A stretch of 22,442 nucleotides of DNA, taken from Bacillota bacterium (GTDB lineage Bacteria > Bacillota > Clostridia > Acetivibrionales > DSM-1351). The DNA lies in NCBI GenBank assembly GCA_023441625.1, contig JAEZOA010000001.1, positions 1-22,442 on the forward strand. Direction: 5' to 3'. The translations under genes and the position numbers were made by a program. Position 1 is the stretch's first letter. The number at the start of each line of letters is the position of its first letter. Positions 1 to 7,385 of the stretch are shown one piece after another. The notes below the pieces were generated by a model, which saw nothing but the letters and a program-made list of their open reading frames with translations, was not told the DNA's origin and searched no databases.

Positions 1-127
1 TGCTGAATATGAAGCAAATAATCCAAATTATATATTTGAATACCGTTTAAAAAATAATGGGTTTTATAATTCAGCCTATTACGGTGGTGGAAAGATGCTT
101 AAAAGAATAGCAAAGAGAATAAAATAA
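1..127 (+). CDS. C-terminal fragment of an unidentified protein
   Basis: An open frame enters from the left edge (first full codon at position 2) and ends at TAA 125-127, giving the last 41 residues of a protein. The tail is rich in Asn and Tyr (for example NNPNYIFEYRLKNNGFYNSA), then has a YYGGGK stretch and a basic end, KMLKRIAKRIK. I do not recognise the family and this piece is too short to assign. That it is a real gene end is inferred from non-repetitive, protein-like composition and from its position just before a gap with promoter-like sequence. It could also be a chance open frame. Confidence 0.5.
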   Translation, partial: AEYEANNPNYIFEYRLKNNGFYNSAYYGGGKMLKRIAKRIK

Positions 128-213
128 GGCTAATATGGGGTTGCTGGAGAATAGAACTTAACCATAATACTTTGTACAAATATTAATCGAAATCCACCTT
201 CCTAAAATTCAAG

Positions 214-243
214 TTTACATACCTACTTTCAATATGCTATATT
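214..243 (+). promoter_or_regulatory. Putative sigma-A promoter of icd
   Basis: A TTTACA -35-like hexamer (214-219) is followed after 18 bases by TATATT (238-243), which matches the -10 consensus at five of six positions. Transcription would start near 250, about 75 bases before the icd start codon. The -10 hexamer is also the outer end of the left arm of the large palindrome at 238-287, so anything bound to the palindrome would block polymerase here. Assigned by eye only. Confidence 0.5.
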
Positions 244-287
244 ATGTGTGTGAAAACAATAACAATTGTTTTCACACACATAATATA
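238..287. repeat. Perfect 23-bp inverted repeat with 4-base centre, upstream of icd
   Basis: The left arm 238-260 and right arm 265-287 are exact reverse complements around the centre AACA. The arms contain the core GTGTGTGAAAACAAT and its complement. The palindrome overlaps the proposed icd -10 box and start site and ends 40 bases before the icd start codon. No T-run follows on the plus strand, which argues against an ordinary intrinsic terminator for the gene ending at 127. The position suggests an operator or a 5'-leader hairpin. I do not recognise the motif as a known regulator's site. Confidence 0.85.
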
Positions 288-326
288 ATCAAGCAAATCA
301 TAATTAAACTATAAAGGAGTATGTAT

Positions 327-1532
327 ATGGCAAAGATTAATATGAAAACTCCACTCGTTGAGATGGATGGAGACGAAATGACCAGAATAATCTGGAAAAT
401 GATTAAGGATATTTTATTACTTCCTTATATCGATTTGAAAACTGAGTACTATGATTTAGGACTGGAATACAGAGAACAAACTGGTGACCAGGTTACTATT
501 GATTCTGCAATGGCAACAAAAAAATATGGTGTTGCAGTTAAATGTGCGACAATCACTCCAAATGCAGAAAGAGTTAAGGAATACAATCTAACTCAGATGT
601 GGAAGAGCCCAAATGGTACTGTAAGAGCAATCTTGGATGGTACCGTATTCCGTGCGCCAATAATATTGAATAGCGTAAAGCCTTTTGTTAAGACATGGGA
701 TAAGCCAATTACTATTGCCAGACATGCGTATGGCGATGTTTATAGAAATGTTGAATACCGCGTACCAGGAGCAGGAAAGGCTGAATTAGTATTTACAAAC
801 GAAAAGGGAGAAGAAACTCGCCAGACAATATTTGATTTTAAAGGCCCTGGCATTATTCAGGGAGTACACAATTTAGATAAATCTATTGAGAGCTTTGCAA
901 GATCCTGCTTCAATTTTGCATTAGATCAGAAACAGGATATCTGGTTTGCAACTAAGGATACTATTTCAAAGCAATATGATCATAGGTTTAAGGATATTTT
1001 CCAAGAAATATATGACAATGAATATGATGATAAGTTTAAAGCAGCTGGAATTGAATATTTTTATACATTAATTGATGATGCTGTTGCACGTGTTATGAGA
1101 TCTGATGGAGGCTTTATCTGGGCATGTAAGAACTATGATGGAGATGTTATGTCAGACATGGTTGCAACTGCCTTCGGAAGCCTCGCAATGATGACCTCTA
1201 TACTGGTTTCACCAGAGGGCTATTTTGAGTATGAAGCAGCTCACGGAACTGTTCAGCGTCATTATTATCAGCACCTAGAGGGAAAGGAAACTTCTACCAA
1301 CTCTATGGCAACACTCTTCGCATGGACTGGTGCACTTCGTAAAAGAGGTGAGCTAGATGGAATTAGAGAGCTTGTTGAATTTGCTGATAAGATGGACAAG
1401 GCTTCAATTCAGACTATCGAGAATGGAATTATGACAAAAGACCTTGCAATGCTTTCAGAAGCAGAGAATATAAGAACTGTAAATACAGAACAATTCCTTG
1501 TTGAAGTAAGGAATACTTTTGACTCAATGTAA
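327..1532 (+). CDS. icd: Isocitrate dehydrogenase, NADP-dependent (dimeric, eukaryote-like subfamily)
   Basis: Cytoplasmic enzyme that oxidatively decarboxylates isocitrate to 2-oxoglutarate, supplying glutamate carbon and NADPH. The 401-residue protein opens with the MDGDEMTRIIW motif typical of the eukaryote-like NADP subfamily rather than the E. coli Icd subfamily. The substrate-binding segment KSPNGTVRAI starts at K93 (S94, N96, R100), with R132 in RHAYGDVYRN, K210 and the metal-binding aspartates in LIDDAVA and NYDGDVMSD. The NADP-specific Arg-His pair is R311/H312 in HGTVQRHYYQHLEGK. The start at 327 is preferred over the in-frame ATG at 321 because AGGAG at 315-319 leaves 7 bases before 327 but only one before 321. 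It is a single-gene unit, with a promoter overlapped by the palindrome and a terminator at 1552. Confidence 0.95.
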   Translation: MAKINMKTPLVEMDGDEMTRIIWKMIKDILLLPYIDLKTEYYDLGLEYREQTGDQVTIDSAMATKKYGVAVKCATITPNAERVKEYNLTQMWKSPNGTVRAILDGTVFRAPIILNSVKPFVKTWDKPITIARHAYGDVYRNVEYRVPGAGKAELVFTNEKGEETRQTIFDFKGPGIIQGVHNLDKSIESFARSCFNFALDQKQDIWFATKDTISKQYDHRFKDIFQEIYDNEYDDKFKAAGIEYFYTLIDDAVARVMRSDGGFIWACKNYDGDVMSDMVATAFGSLAMMTSILVSPEGYFEYEAAHGTVQRHYYQHLEGKETSTNSMATLFAWTGALRKRGELDGIRELVEFADKMDKASIQTIENGIMTKDLAMLSEAENIRTVNTEQFLVEVRNTFDSM

Positions 1533-1551
1533 TATAAAATGGAAATAATAT

Positions 1552-1602
1552 AAAATACACTAGTGGAATCAAAAAATTTATGATTTCACTAGTGTATTTT
1601 AA
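1552..1602 (+). terminator. Stem-loop terminator after icd
   Basis: The arms 1552-1570 and 1582-1600 pair over 19 bases with one G-U wobble, around an 11-base A/T loop. The right arm ends in TTTT and is followed by AT-rich sequence. It sits 20 bases after the icd stop codon. The symmetric A-rich and T-rich ends could terminate in either direction. Confidence 0.85.
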
Positions 1603-1610
1603 TTAATTTG

Positions 1611-1640
1611 TGATACAATGACTTTTAACAGTCTTATAAT
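1611..1640 (+). promoter_or_regulatory. Putative promoter of asnA
   Basis: A perfect TATAAT (1635-1640) lies 18 bases after a weak TGATAC -35 (1611-1616), between the icd terminator and asnA. The -10 is convincing and the -35 is poor. The leader would be only about 50 bases, too short for a T-box, which regulates asparagine genes in some Firmicutes. Confidence 0.4.
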
Positions 1641-1697
1641 CTTGATAAAATTGTAAATTTAAAACTTTTTCACTAAAAGGTAGTAGGAGGTAAAACT

Positions 1698-2708
1698 ATG
1701 AATCGTCTTATAAAACCAGATGGATATAAATCTAGTCTCAATATTCGTATGACAGAAATAGCTATTAAACAGACAAAAGATTATTTTGAGAATGAGCTTG
1801 CTAAGGAATTAAACTTAACTCGAGTTTCAGCACCTTTATTTGTTAGACCTGAAACTGGATTGAACGATAACTTGAATGGGACTGAAAGACCAGTTTCTTT
1901 TGACTTAAAAGGTTTAGGCGGAGACACTGTTGAGGTTGTACACTCACTTGCGAAGTGGAAGAGAATGGCTCTAAAACGTTATGGCTTTGCATCTGGGGAA
2001 GGTCTTTATACAGATATGAATGCAATTAGAAGAGATGAGGATTTAGATAACCTACATTCAGTTTATGTAGACCAATGGGATTGGGAGAGGATAATTCTTA
2101 AAAGTGATAGGACAGAAGATACTCTCAAGCAGATTGTAAAAAAGATATATTCTGTTTTCAAGAGAACAGAGGACTATTTAGTTAACTTGTACCCCGATTT
2201 ACAGCGTTACTTGCCAGAGGATATTTTCTTTATTACAACTCAGGAATTGGAAGACATGTATCCTACATTAAGCCCAAAAGAGAGAGAAAATGCAATAGCT
2301 AGAGAAAAAAAGGCTATATTCATTATGAAGATAGGAGATTTATTAAACTCTGGTGTTAAGCATGATGGAAGGGCCCCAGACTATGATGACTGGTCATTAA
2401 ATGGGGATATCGTTTTCTACTATCCAGTACTTGATGTGGCTTTTGAGGTATCCTCAATGGGGATTAGAGTTGATGAGGATTCACTTGTAGCTCAGCTTAA
2501 AAAGGCTGAGTGTGAGGATAGAAAGAAATTTAAATTCCATAAGGACATTATTAATAAAGAACTTCCGTACACAATAGGTGGAGGGATAGGACAATCAAGA
2601 ATCTGTATGTTCTTTTTGGGAAAGGCACATATTGGAGAAGTTCAGGCTTCAGTATGGGGCGATGATATGTTTGAAGAATGTTCAAAAAACAATATAGAAC
2701 TGCTTTAA
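1698..2708 (+). CDS. asnA: Aspartate-ammonia ligase (asparagine synthetase A)
   Basis: Makes asparagine from aspartate, ammonia and ATP (giving AMP and pyrophosphate) in the cytoplasm, without using glutamine. The 336-residue length fits AsnA, a homologue of the class II aminoacyl-tRNA synthetase core. The N-terminus carries the family signature RVSAPLFVRPETGLNDNLNG, followed by VVHSLAKWKR and the YTDMNAIRRDE segment. The C-terminal ATP-site motif GGGIGQSR lies at residues 294-301. The start has a strong AGGAGG (1685-1690) 7 bases upstream. It lies 99 bases before asnS on the same strand, so the two genes make asparagine and then load it on tRNA. It requires free ammonia, consistent with an ammonium-fed anaerobe. 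Confidence 0.97.
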   Translation: MNRLIKPDGYKSSLNIRMTEIAIKQTKDYFENELAKELNLTRVSAPLFVRPETGLNDNLNGTERPVSFDLKGLGGDTVEVVHSLAKWKRMALKRYGFASGEGLYTDMNAIRRDEDLDNLHSVYVDQWDWERIILKSDRTEDTLKQIVKKIYSVFKRTEDYLVNLYPDLQRYLPEDIFFITTQELEDMYPTLSPKERENAIAREKKAIFIMKIGDLLNSGVKHDGRAPDYDDWSLNGDIVFYYPVLDVAFEVSSMGIRVDEDSLVAQLKKAECEDRKKFKFHKDIINKELPYTIGGGIGQSRICMFFLGKAHIGEVQASVWGDDMFEECSKNNIELL

Positions 2709-2786
2709 GTACAAAGCAAAATGAGAAGGCAGAAGGTGTAGTCGCACTTTAAATATATAATAATGTATAAAAAATATAAATGATTT

Positions 2787-2802
2787 AGTACAAAGGAGTA
2801 CT
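2787..2802 (+). promoter_or_regulatory. Small hairpin presenting the asnS ribosome-binding site
   Basis: AGTAC (2787-2791) and GTACT (2798-2802) are perfect complements, and the six-base loop between them, AAAGGA, is most of the asnS Shine-Dalgarno sequence. The stem is short and weak, so it may simply leave the site exposed. Any regulatory role is speculation. Confidence 0.35.
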
Positions 2803-2807
2803 GTGTA

Positions 2808-4202
2808 ATGAGCTATTCAGAAATTAAAAAAATATTTAGAGACACTCAATCTTATATGGGTAAAACAATCACAGTTCCAGGGTGGGTTAGGACTGTTCGT
2901 GATTCTAGAACCTTTGGATTTATCGAGCTCAATGATGGAACTTTTTTTAAGAATCTTCAAGTAGTATTTGATGAAGACAAACTAGATAACTTCAAAGAAG
3001 TTGCAAAGCTTTCAGTGGGTTCAGCGATTGAGGTTGAAGGGGAATTGATTGAAACTCCAAATGCAAAACAACCCTTTGAATTAAAAGCGACAAAAATAAC
3101 TATAGAGAATCAATGTCCTTCTGATTATCAACTCCAGAAGAAAAGACATTCCTTTGAATTCCTTAGAACAATCTCACATTTGAGACCTAGGACAAATACT
3201 TTTTCAGCTGTATTTAGAGTTAGGTCCTTAGCTGCTTTTGCTATTCACCAGTTCTTTCAAGAGAGAGGCTTTGTATATGTTCACACTCCAATAATCACTG
3301 GAAGTGATGCGGAGGGTGCAGGTCAGATGTTTAGGGTTACTACACTTGATATGAAAAATCCACCTAAACAAAAGGATGGAGAGATAGATTATTCTGAAGA
3401 TTTCTTTGAAAAGGAAACTAGTTTAACAGTTAGTGGGCAGCTAACTGGAGAAGCATATGCACTTGCATTTAAAAATATTTATACCTTTGGTCCTACCTTT
3501 AGAGCTGAAAATTCAAATACAGCAAGACATGCGGCTGAATTTTGGATGATTGAGCCGGAAATTGCATTTTCCGACTTAAAGGATGACATGATGTTAGCGG
3601 AAGATATGCTCAAATATATTATCAACTATGTTTTGGAAAATGCTCCTGAAGAAATGCAATTCTTCAATAGCTTTGTAGATAAGGGTCTTCTTGAAAGATT
3701 AAGCAATGTTGTTAGCTCGAATTTTGCGCACATTACCTATACAGAGGCAATAGAAATCCTTCAGAAAAACAAGGATGAATTTGAGTATCCTGTAGAGTGG
3801 GGTAGTGATTTACAAACAGAGCATGAAAGATACTTAACGGAACAAGTATTTAAGAAGCCTGTATTTGTAACTGATTATCCTAAAGAAATCAAAGCATTTT
3901 ATATGAGAATTAATGAGGACGGCAAGACAGTTGCTGCCATGGATTTACTTGTTCCTGGAATAGGTGAAATAATCGGTGGAAGTCAGAGAGAGGAACGCCT
4001 TGAAGTTCTTGAACAGAAAATGGATGAAATGGGTCTGATAAAAGAAGACTACTGGTGGTACCTTGAGCTTCGTAAGTTTGGCGGAACAAAGCATGCAGGT
4101 TTTGGATTAGGCTTTGAAAGAGCTATAATGTACCTTACAGGTATAAATAATATCAGAGACGTAATACCATTCCCTAGAACAACAGGAAGCTGTGAGTTTT
4201 AA
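2808..4202 (+). CDS. asnS: Asparaginyl-tRNA synthetase
   Basis: Class II aminoacyl-tRNA synthetase that attaches asparagine to tRNA-Asn in the cytoplasm. At 464 residues it has the usual bacterial length. Residues ~15-105 form the OB-fold anticodon-binding domain (TVPGWVRTVRDSRTFGFIEL). The catalytic core follows: motif 1 around ERGFVYVHTPIITGSDAEGA, motif 2 FRAENSNTARHAAEFWMIEPE with R232 and E234, and motif 3 GFGLGFERAIMYLTG with R438 near the C-terminus. The NSNTxRHxxEF form of motif 2 separates it from aspartyl-tRNA synthetase. AAAGGAG (2792-2798) lies 9 bases before the start. It is likely co-transcribed with asnA, since no terminator is visible in the 99-base gap. A direct AsnRS makes the indirect Asp-tRNA-Asn amidation route unnecessary for this tRNA. 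Confidence 0.97.
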   Translation: MSYSEIKKIFRDTQSYMGKTITVPGWVRTVRDSRTFGFIELNDGTFFKNLQVVFDEDKLDNFKEVAKLSVGSAIEVEGELIETPNAKQPFELKATKITIENQCPSDYQLQKKRHSFEFLRTISHLRPRTNTFSAVFRVRSLAAFAIHQFFQERGFVYVHTPIITGSDAEGAGQMFRVTTLDMKNPPKQKDGEIDYSEDFFEKETSLTVSGQLTGEAYALAFKNIYTFGPTFRAENSNTARHAAEFWMIEPEIAFSDLKDDMMLAEDMLKYIINYVLENAPEEMQFFNSFVDKGLLERLSNVVSSNFAHITYTEAIEILQKNKDEFEYPVEWGSDLQTEHERYLTEQVFKKPVFVTDYPKEIKAFYMRINEDGKTVAAMDLLVPGIGEIIGGSQREERLEVLEQKMDEMGLIKEDYWWYLELRKFGGTKHAGFGLGFERAIMYLTGINNIRDVIPFPRTTGSCEF

Positions 4203-4245
4203 CCTAGCTTTTGACTAGCCACAGACCAAGACAGAAGATGTAGGA

Positions 4246-4281
4246 TTAATAAAAAGAGGGTATTTACCCTCTTTTTATTAA
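4246..4281. terminator. Bidirectional terminator between asnS and the DUF4397 gene
   Basis: A perfect 17-bp stem (4246-4262 with 4265-4281) has a GAGGG/CCCTC core and flanking A and T runs on opposite sides of a tiny loop. It therefore reads as an intrinsic terminator on both strands. It lies between two convergent genes, asnS on plus and the DUF4397 gene on minus. Confidence 0.9.
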
Positions 4282-4318
4282 CATAAAGCAATGTTGGCTT
4301 GCCAACTTGCGTTGTTTT
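4281..4318 (-). repeat. Gene-end palindromic repeat, copy 1
   Basis: First of four related repeats, here 38 bases. Read on the minus strand it begins with the TAA stop codon of the DUF4397 gene, then AACAACGC, the hairpin GCAAGTTGGC-AA-GCCAAC-A-TTGC, and TTTATGT. The hairpin is 6 bp plus 4 bp around one bulged A. It abuts the bidirectional terminator. See copies at 7386, 7420 and 14447. Confidence 0.8.
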
Positions 4319-4982
4319 AGAAGCTTCTTAGGAAGGTTGTTCCATCCATAGGAATATAAACTTCCAAGGATGAAGGTTGTTGGCCGTATAAACCTAAAAC
4401 ATAAAAGGTTAGATTTCTTCTACCCAATATACGTACTCTCGGAACATCAACGATAATAGTTGCAGGCGATGTTACTGAAGTGACAACAAAATTGTAGAGT
4501 CCTGGACGAATTGATGTATAACCACTGACTTCTGTATAACCTATATCTGTAAATATATTCATACCGCCTCTTAGTGCCAGATTCAGGTTAGGAGCGTTAG
4601 GTGATAAATTTGCGAATCGAATATTTGCTCTTTCAGGAGAGATAGATACAAATTCATCAACGATAGGAAGTATTCCTATTTTCGGAAGCAAACCAATAAG
4701 GGCTAATGTATATACATTATTTTGAATCGGAATAGTAACGCTAAGGACTGGGGAGTCTGTTAAGCCCACAGGAAAGGCTTCAAAAGTATATGAACCTACA
4801 GGTAATGCAAGGTAATCTGTAAATTGTCCGTAAACTAGTCTTTTTGCTATCTGTTTTCCATTTGCATAGATATCTACTTCAGGTGCACCGGGTGCAGCGT
4901 GAAACAGTCTGATGTAAGCCGTACCGGGAACTTGCCTTGAATTATCCATTTGATTAGTATAAAATAAATTATTGTTAATCAT
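4317..4982 (-). CDS. DUF4397 domain protein with two tandem domain repeats
   Basis: A 221-residue protein of unknown function. Residues ~20-70 contain the DUF4397 hallmark RLFHAAPGAPEVDIYANGK, then a second core strand (YLALPVGSYTFEAFPVG). Residues ~115-170 repeat this plan (ANIRFANLSPNAPNLNLALRGG, then IRPGLYNFVV). The fold is expected to be all-beta. There is no signal peptide or transmembrane segment. The N-terminus is Asn-rich (INNNLFYTNQMDNSR), so the product is presumably cytoplasmic, or in a spore or other surface layer by a route not visible here. GGTGGTG lies just upstream of the start on the minus strand. The gene stands alone, convergent with asnS and divergent from the SEC-C gene, and its stop codon lies inside a palindromic repeat. 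Confidence 0.85.
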   Translation of the reverse strand: MINNNLFYTNQMDNSRQVPGTAYIRLFHAAPGAPEVDIYANGKQIAKRLVYGQFTDYLALPVGSYTFEAFPVGLTDSPVLSVTIPIQNNVYTLALIGLLPKIGILPIVDEFVSISPERANIRFANLSPNAPNLNLALRGGMNIFTDIGYTEVSGYTSIRPGLYNFVVTSVTSPATIIVDVPRVRILGRRNLTFYVLGLYGQQPSSLEVYIPMDGTTFLRSF

Positions 4983-5088
4983 CTTTTCACCACCATATTA
5001 TAAGAAAAATTCATCATTAAGCATCTATTTCAATATATGCAGTTTTATTAAAAATGGTTAACGCAATATTTCAAAGGTAAAACACTGC

Positions 5089-5118
5089 TTGATTAATCAA
5101 TTAAGAGTGTGATATATT
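5089..5118 (+). promoter_or_regulatory. Putative promoter of the SEC-C gene, with a palindrome over the -35
   Basis: TTGATT (5089-5094) and TATATT (5113-5118) are separated by 18 bases, a plausible sigma-A promoter about 50 bases before the start codon. The -35 is the first half of the exact 12-bp palindrome TTGATTAATCAA (5089-5100), which could be a small operator. Confidence 0.45.
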
Positions 5119-5166
5119 TGTTTGTGATATAAGTAAAGATTTTTAAAAAGAAAAGGAGCAATTGTT

Positions 5167-5664
5167 ATGACACTATATGAAAAGTGGAGAGAAATTGCAG
5201 AACAGGAAAGGACTCCACAAGCAAATGAATCTTTTTGGAAGGAATATTTTTTAAAGGAAAAAGAGAACTATGCTAAAATATTGGCTAACAACCTTAAAAC
5301 GATAAAAGGTACCCTTTCTGAGGTGGCAAGCTCGTTTAATATGGATTTAGTTACTTTTTCTGGTTTTATAGATGGAATTAATACTAGCTTAGTAAATGAG
5401 GTTGACTTAGATACTTTAGAGGATTCCACTGAGTTAGATATTGAAATAGACTATGAGAAATTGTATTTTAACATGCTTGATGCAAAAGCAGAATGGCTTT
5501 ACAATTTGGAGGAGTGGGATAATATTCTTTCAGAGGATGTTAGAAAAGACATAACAAAAGAATTCAGAGTATCAAAAATGGCTGTTAGCAATAAAGTTGG
5601 CAGAAATGATCCATGTACTTGCGGAAGCGGCAAGAAATACAAAAAATGCTGCGGTAAAGAATAG
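5167..5664 (+). CDS. Small SEC-C zinc-motif protein
   Basis: A 165-residue soluble protein. The C-terminus (residues 145-163) is a clear SEC-C motif, GRNDPCTCGSGKKYKKCCG, with zinc-ligand cysteines C150, C152, C161 and C162 as in the tail of SecA, where the motif binds zinc and SecB or ribosomes. The remaining ~140 residues are predicted helical and acidic (around VDLDTLEDSTELDIEIDYEK) and belong to no family I can name with certainty. They do not resemble SecA's ATPase. A helical region ending in SEC-C suggests a binding or adaptor role, possibly at the ribosome, but this is inference. The start has AAGGAG (5153-5158) 8 bases upstream. It appears monocistronic, with its own terminator at 5711. 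Confidence 0.85.
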   Translation: MTLYEKWREIAEQERTPQANESFWKEYFLKEKENYAKILANNLKTIKGTLSEVASSFNMDLVTFSGFIDGINTSLVNEVDLDTLEDSTELDIEIDYEKLYFNMLDAKAEWLYNLEEWDNILSEDVRKDITKEFRVSKMAVSNKVGRNDPCTCGSGKKYKKCCGKE

Positions 5665-5710
5665 TATTCATTAACAGTATAGATTATAAGATTTATTGGA
5701 TAAAATACCA

Positions 5711-5751
5711 ACAGACAAAGGAAGGTAATACACCTGAGCTTGTCTGTTTTT
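5711..5751 (+). terminator. Intrinsic terminator after the SEC-C gene
   Basis: ACAGACAA (5711-5718) pairs with TTGTCTGT (5740-5747). The loop contains a smaller AGGT/ACCT stem, and the right arm runs into TTTTT. It lies 46 bases after the stop codon. Confidence 0.75.
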
Positions 5752-5803
5752 ATATAGAGAAATAAAGTTACTAAGGGTTTGATGAATTTTTAACAAATAA
5801 AAC

Positions 5804-5830
5804 TTGCAATTTTATGAGAAATATTATACT
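5804..5830 (+). promoter_or_regulatory. Possible promoter of citrate synthase
   Basis: TTGCAA (5804-5809) and TATACT (5825-5830) are separated by only 15 bases, short for sigma-A, so this is a weak call. The following ATACT-ATT-AGTAT is a small inverted repeat over the likely start region. Transcription from here would give a leader of about 115 bases; I see no recognisable riboswitch in it. Confidence 0.3.
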
Positions 5831-5952
5831 ATTAGTATAGTTTGAAATTCAATTCTGAATTTATTTACGTCTTATATTTCAAGATTAATCAACTAGTTAT
5901 GTTTTGTTTTATTTTTTGCAATTGGACTAAAATAGTATAGGGAGGGCATATT

Positions 5953-7305
5953 ATGGAAGAAAAGTTAAATGCTTATGTTGAAAAAATGATAGATGTTATT
6001 AAGGGTGTAAATGTTATCGATCCGGAGGCTTTTAGCAGATACAATGTAAAAAAGGGTTTGAGAAATAGCGACGGCTCTGGAGTTTTAGTAGGACTTACTG
6101 AAATAGGAGAGGTTCACGGTTATGTTCTTTACGAGGGTGAAAGAAAAGAAGATGAAGGACGACTGGTTTATAGAGGAATAGATGTTGTTGAGCTAGTAAG
6201 AGGCTTTCAGCAGGAGAAAAGATTTGGATTTGAAGAGGTATGCTATTTACTTATGTTTGGAACACTGCCTAATAAGGCCCAGCTTGATGAGTTCTGTGCA
6301 CTTTTAGGTGACTTAAGATCATTGCCGGATGGATTTACTGAGGATATGATACTAAAGGCTCCAAGTTCAGATATAATGAATAAGCTAGCTAGAAGCGTGT
6401 TGGCATCCTATTCTTACGATGAGAATCCTGATTCTACAGATACTAAAAACATATTAAGGCAAAGCATCGAACTTATTGCACGCTTCCCAACAATGATTGC
6501 ATATGGTCTTCAGGCAAAAGCACATTATTATGGCGGACAAAGCTTGTACATTCATAACCCAAGGACTGATTTATCTACCGCAGAAAATATTTTGCATCTG
6601 ATTAGGCCGGATAATAAGTATACTCAGACAGAAGCTGAAATTCTTGATTTAGCCTTGGTGCTTCATGCAGAACATGGTGGAGGAAACAACTCTACTTTTG
6701 CTGCTAGAGTTGTTTCCTCTACAGATACAGATACTTATTCGGCTATAGCTGCTGCTGTTGGATCCCTTAAAGGACCAAAACATGGTGGTGCTAATATTAA
6801 GGCAATGAGAATGCTTGAGAACATAAAGGAAAATGTTTCAGACTGGGGAAATGATGGCGAAGTTAGAAGCTATCTAGAAAAAATTATGAACGGAGAAGCT
6901 TTTGATGGTGCAGGACTTATATATGGCTTAGGTCATGCGGTATATACTCTGTCAGATCCTAGAACAATTTTGCTAAAGGAAAAAGCTCATGAATTAGCTA
7001 TTGAGAAGGGTAGAGAAAAGGAGTTTTTACTTTACGATGCAGTTGAGAGGATTGGGCCAGATGTGTTCAGTGAGAAAAAAGGAACTTCAAAAAACATTTG
7101 TGCTAACGTAGACCTGTATTCAGGTTTTGTATATGATGCATTAGGCATACCTACAGAATTATTTACACCACTTTTTGCTGTGGCAAGAATTGTTGGTTGG
7201 TGTGCACATAGAATAGAAGAGGTAGTATGTAACCAAAAAATTATAAGACCAGCCTACAAGAGTATTTCAAAGGCGAAAAAGTTTGTGCCGATGGATCAGA
7301 GGTAA
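5953..7305 (+). CDS. gltA: Citrate synthase
   Basis: Condenses acetyl-CoA with oxaloacetate to form citrate and CoA in the cytoplasm. It is 450 residues. The catalytic triad of the family is visible: H241 in LHAEHGGGNNSTF, H277 in GPKHGGAN and D387 in NVDLYSG. Upstream are the citrate-synthase signatures GRLVYRGIDVVEL and FEEVCYLLMFGTLP. An N-terminal region of about 60 residues precedes the common core. GGGAGGG (5940-5946) gives a clear start with 6-base spacing. With icd at 327 it supplies two of the three steps from acetyl-CoA and oxaloacetate to 2-oxoglutarate; aconitase must be elsewhere. The GGGN after the first histidine resembles the clostridial/archaeal-like branch more than E. coli GltA, and a re-face citrate synthase is excluded because that belongs to a different family. 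Confidence 0.95.
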   Translation: MEEKLNAYVEKMIDVIKGVNVIDPEAFSRYNVKKGLRNSDGSGVLVGLTEIGEVHGYVLYEGERKEDEGRLVYRGIDVVELVRGFQQEKRFGFEEVCYLLMFGTLPNKAQLDEFCALLGDLRSLPDGFTEDMILKAPSSDIMNKLARSVLASYSYDENPDSTDTKNILRQSIELIARFPTMIAYGLQAKAHYYGGQSLYIHNPRTDLSTAENILHLIRPDNKYTQTEAEILDLALVLHAEHGGGNNSTFAARVVSSTDTDTYSAIAAAVGSLKGPKHGGANIKAMRMLENIKENVSDWGNDGEVRSYLEKIMNGEAFDGAGLIYGLGHAVYTLSDPRTILLKEKAHELAIEKGREKEFLLYDAVERIGPDVFSEKKGTSKNICANVDLYSGFVYDALGIPTELFTPLFAVARIVGWCAHRIEEVVCNQKIIRPAYKSISKAKKFVPMDQR

Positions 7306-7337
7306 GCATATACAATAAAAGATAAGAATGTACAATT

Positions 7338-7381
7338 AAAGCCCCAGTAGACATATAATATATAGCCTACTGGGGTTTTTG
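7338..7381 (+). terminator. Intrinsic terminator after citrate synthase
   Basis: CCCCAGTAG (7342-7350) and CTACTGGGG (7367-7375) form a perfect 9-bp stem with a 16-base A/T loop, followed by TTTTT (7376-7380) and preceded by AAAG. It is 36 bases after the stop codon. Confidence 0.9.
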
Positions 7382-7385
7382 ATTT

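Noticed and set aside
238..287. Palindrome upstream of icd as terminator of the preceding gene
   Set aside because: No T-run follows on the plus strand, the distance from the stop at 127 is over 100 bases, and the proposed promoter -10 lies inside it. Not fully excluded.
321..326. icd start at the upstream ATG (321)
   Set aside because: Only one base separates it from the Shine-Dalgarno AGGAG; the ATG at 327 has normal spacing.
1603..1697. T-box or asparagine riboswitch before asnA
   Set aside because: The gap after the icd terminator is under 100 bases, with no specifier hairpin, no T-box sequence and no terminator/antiterminator pair.
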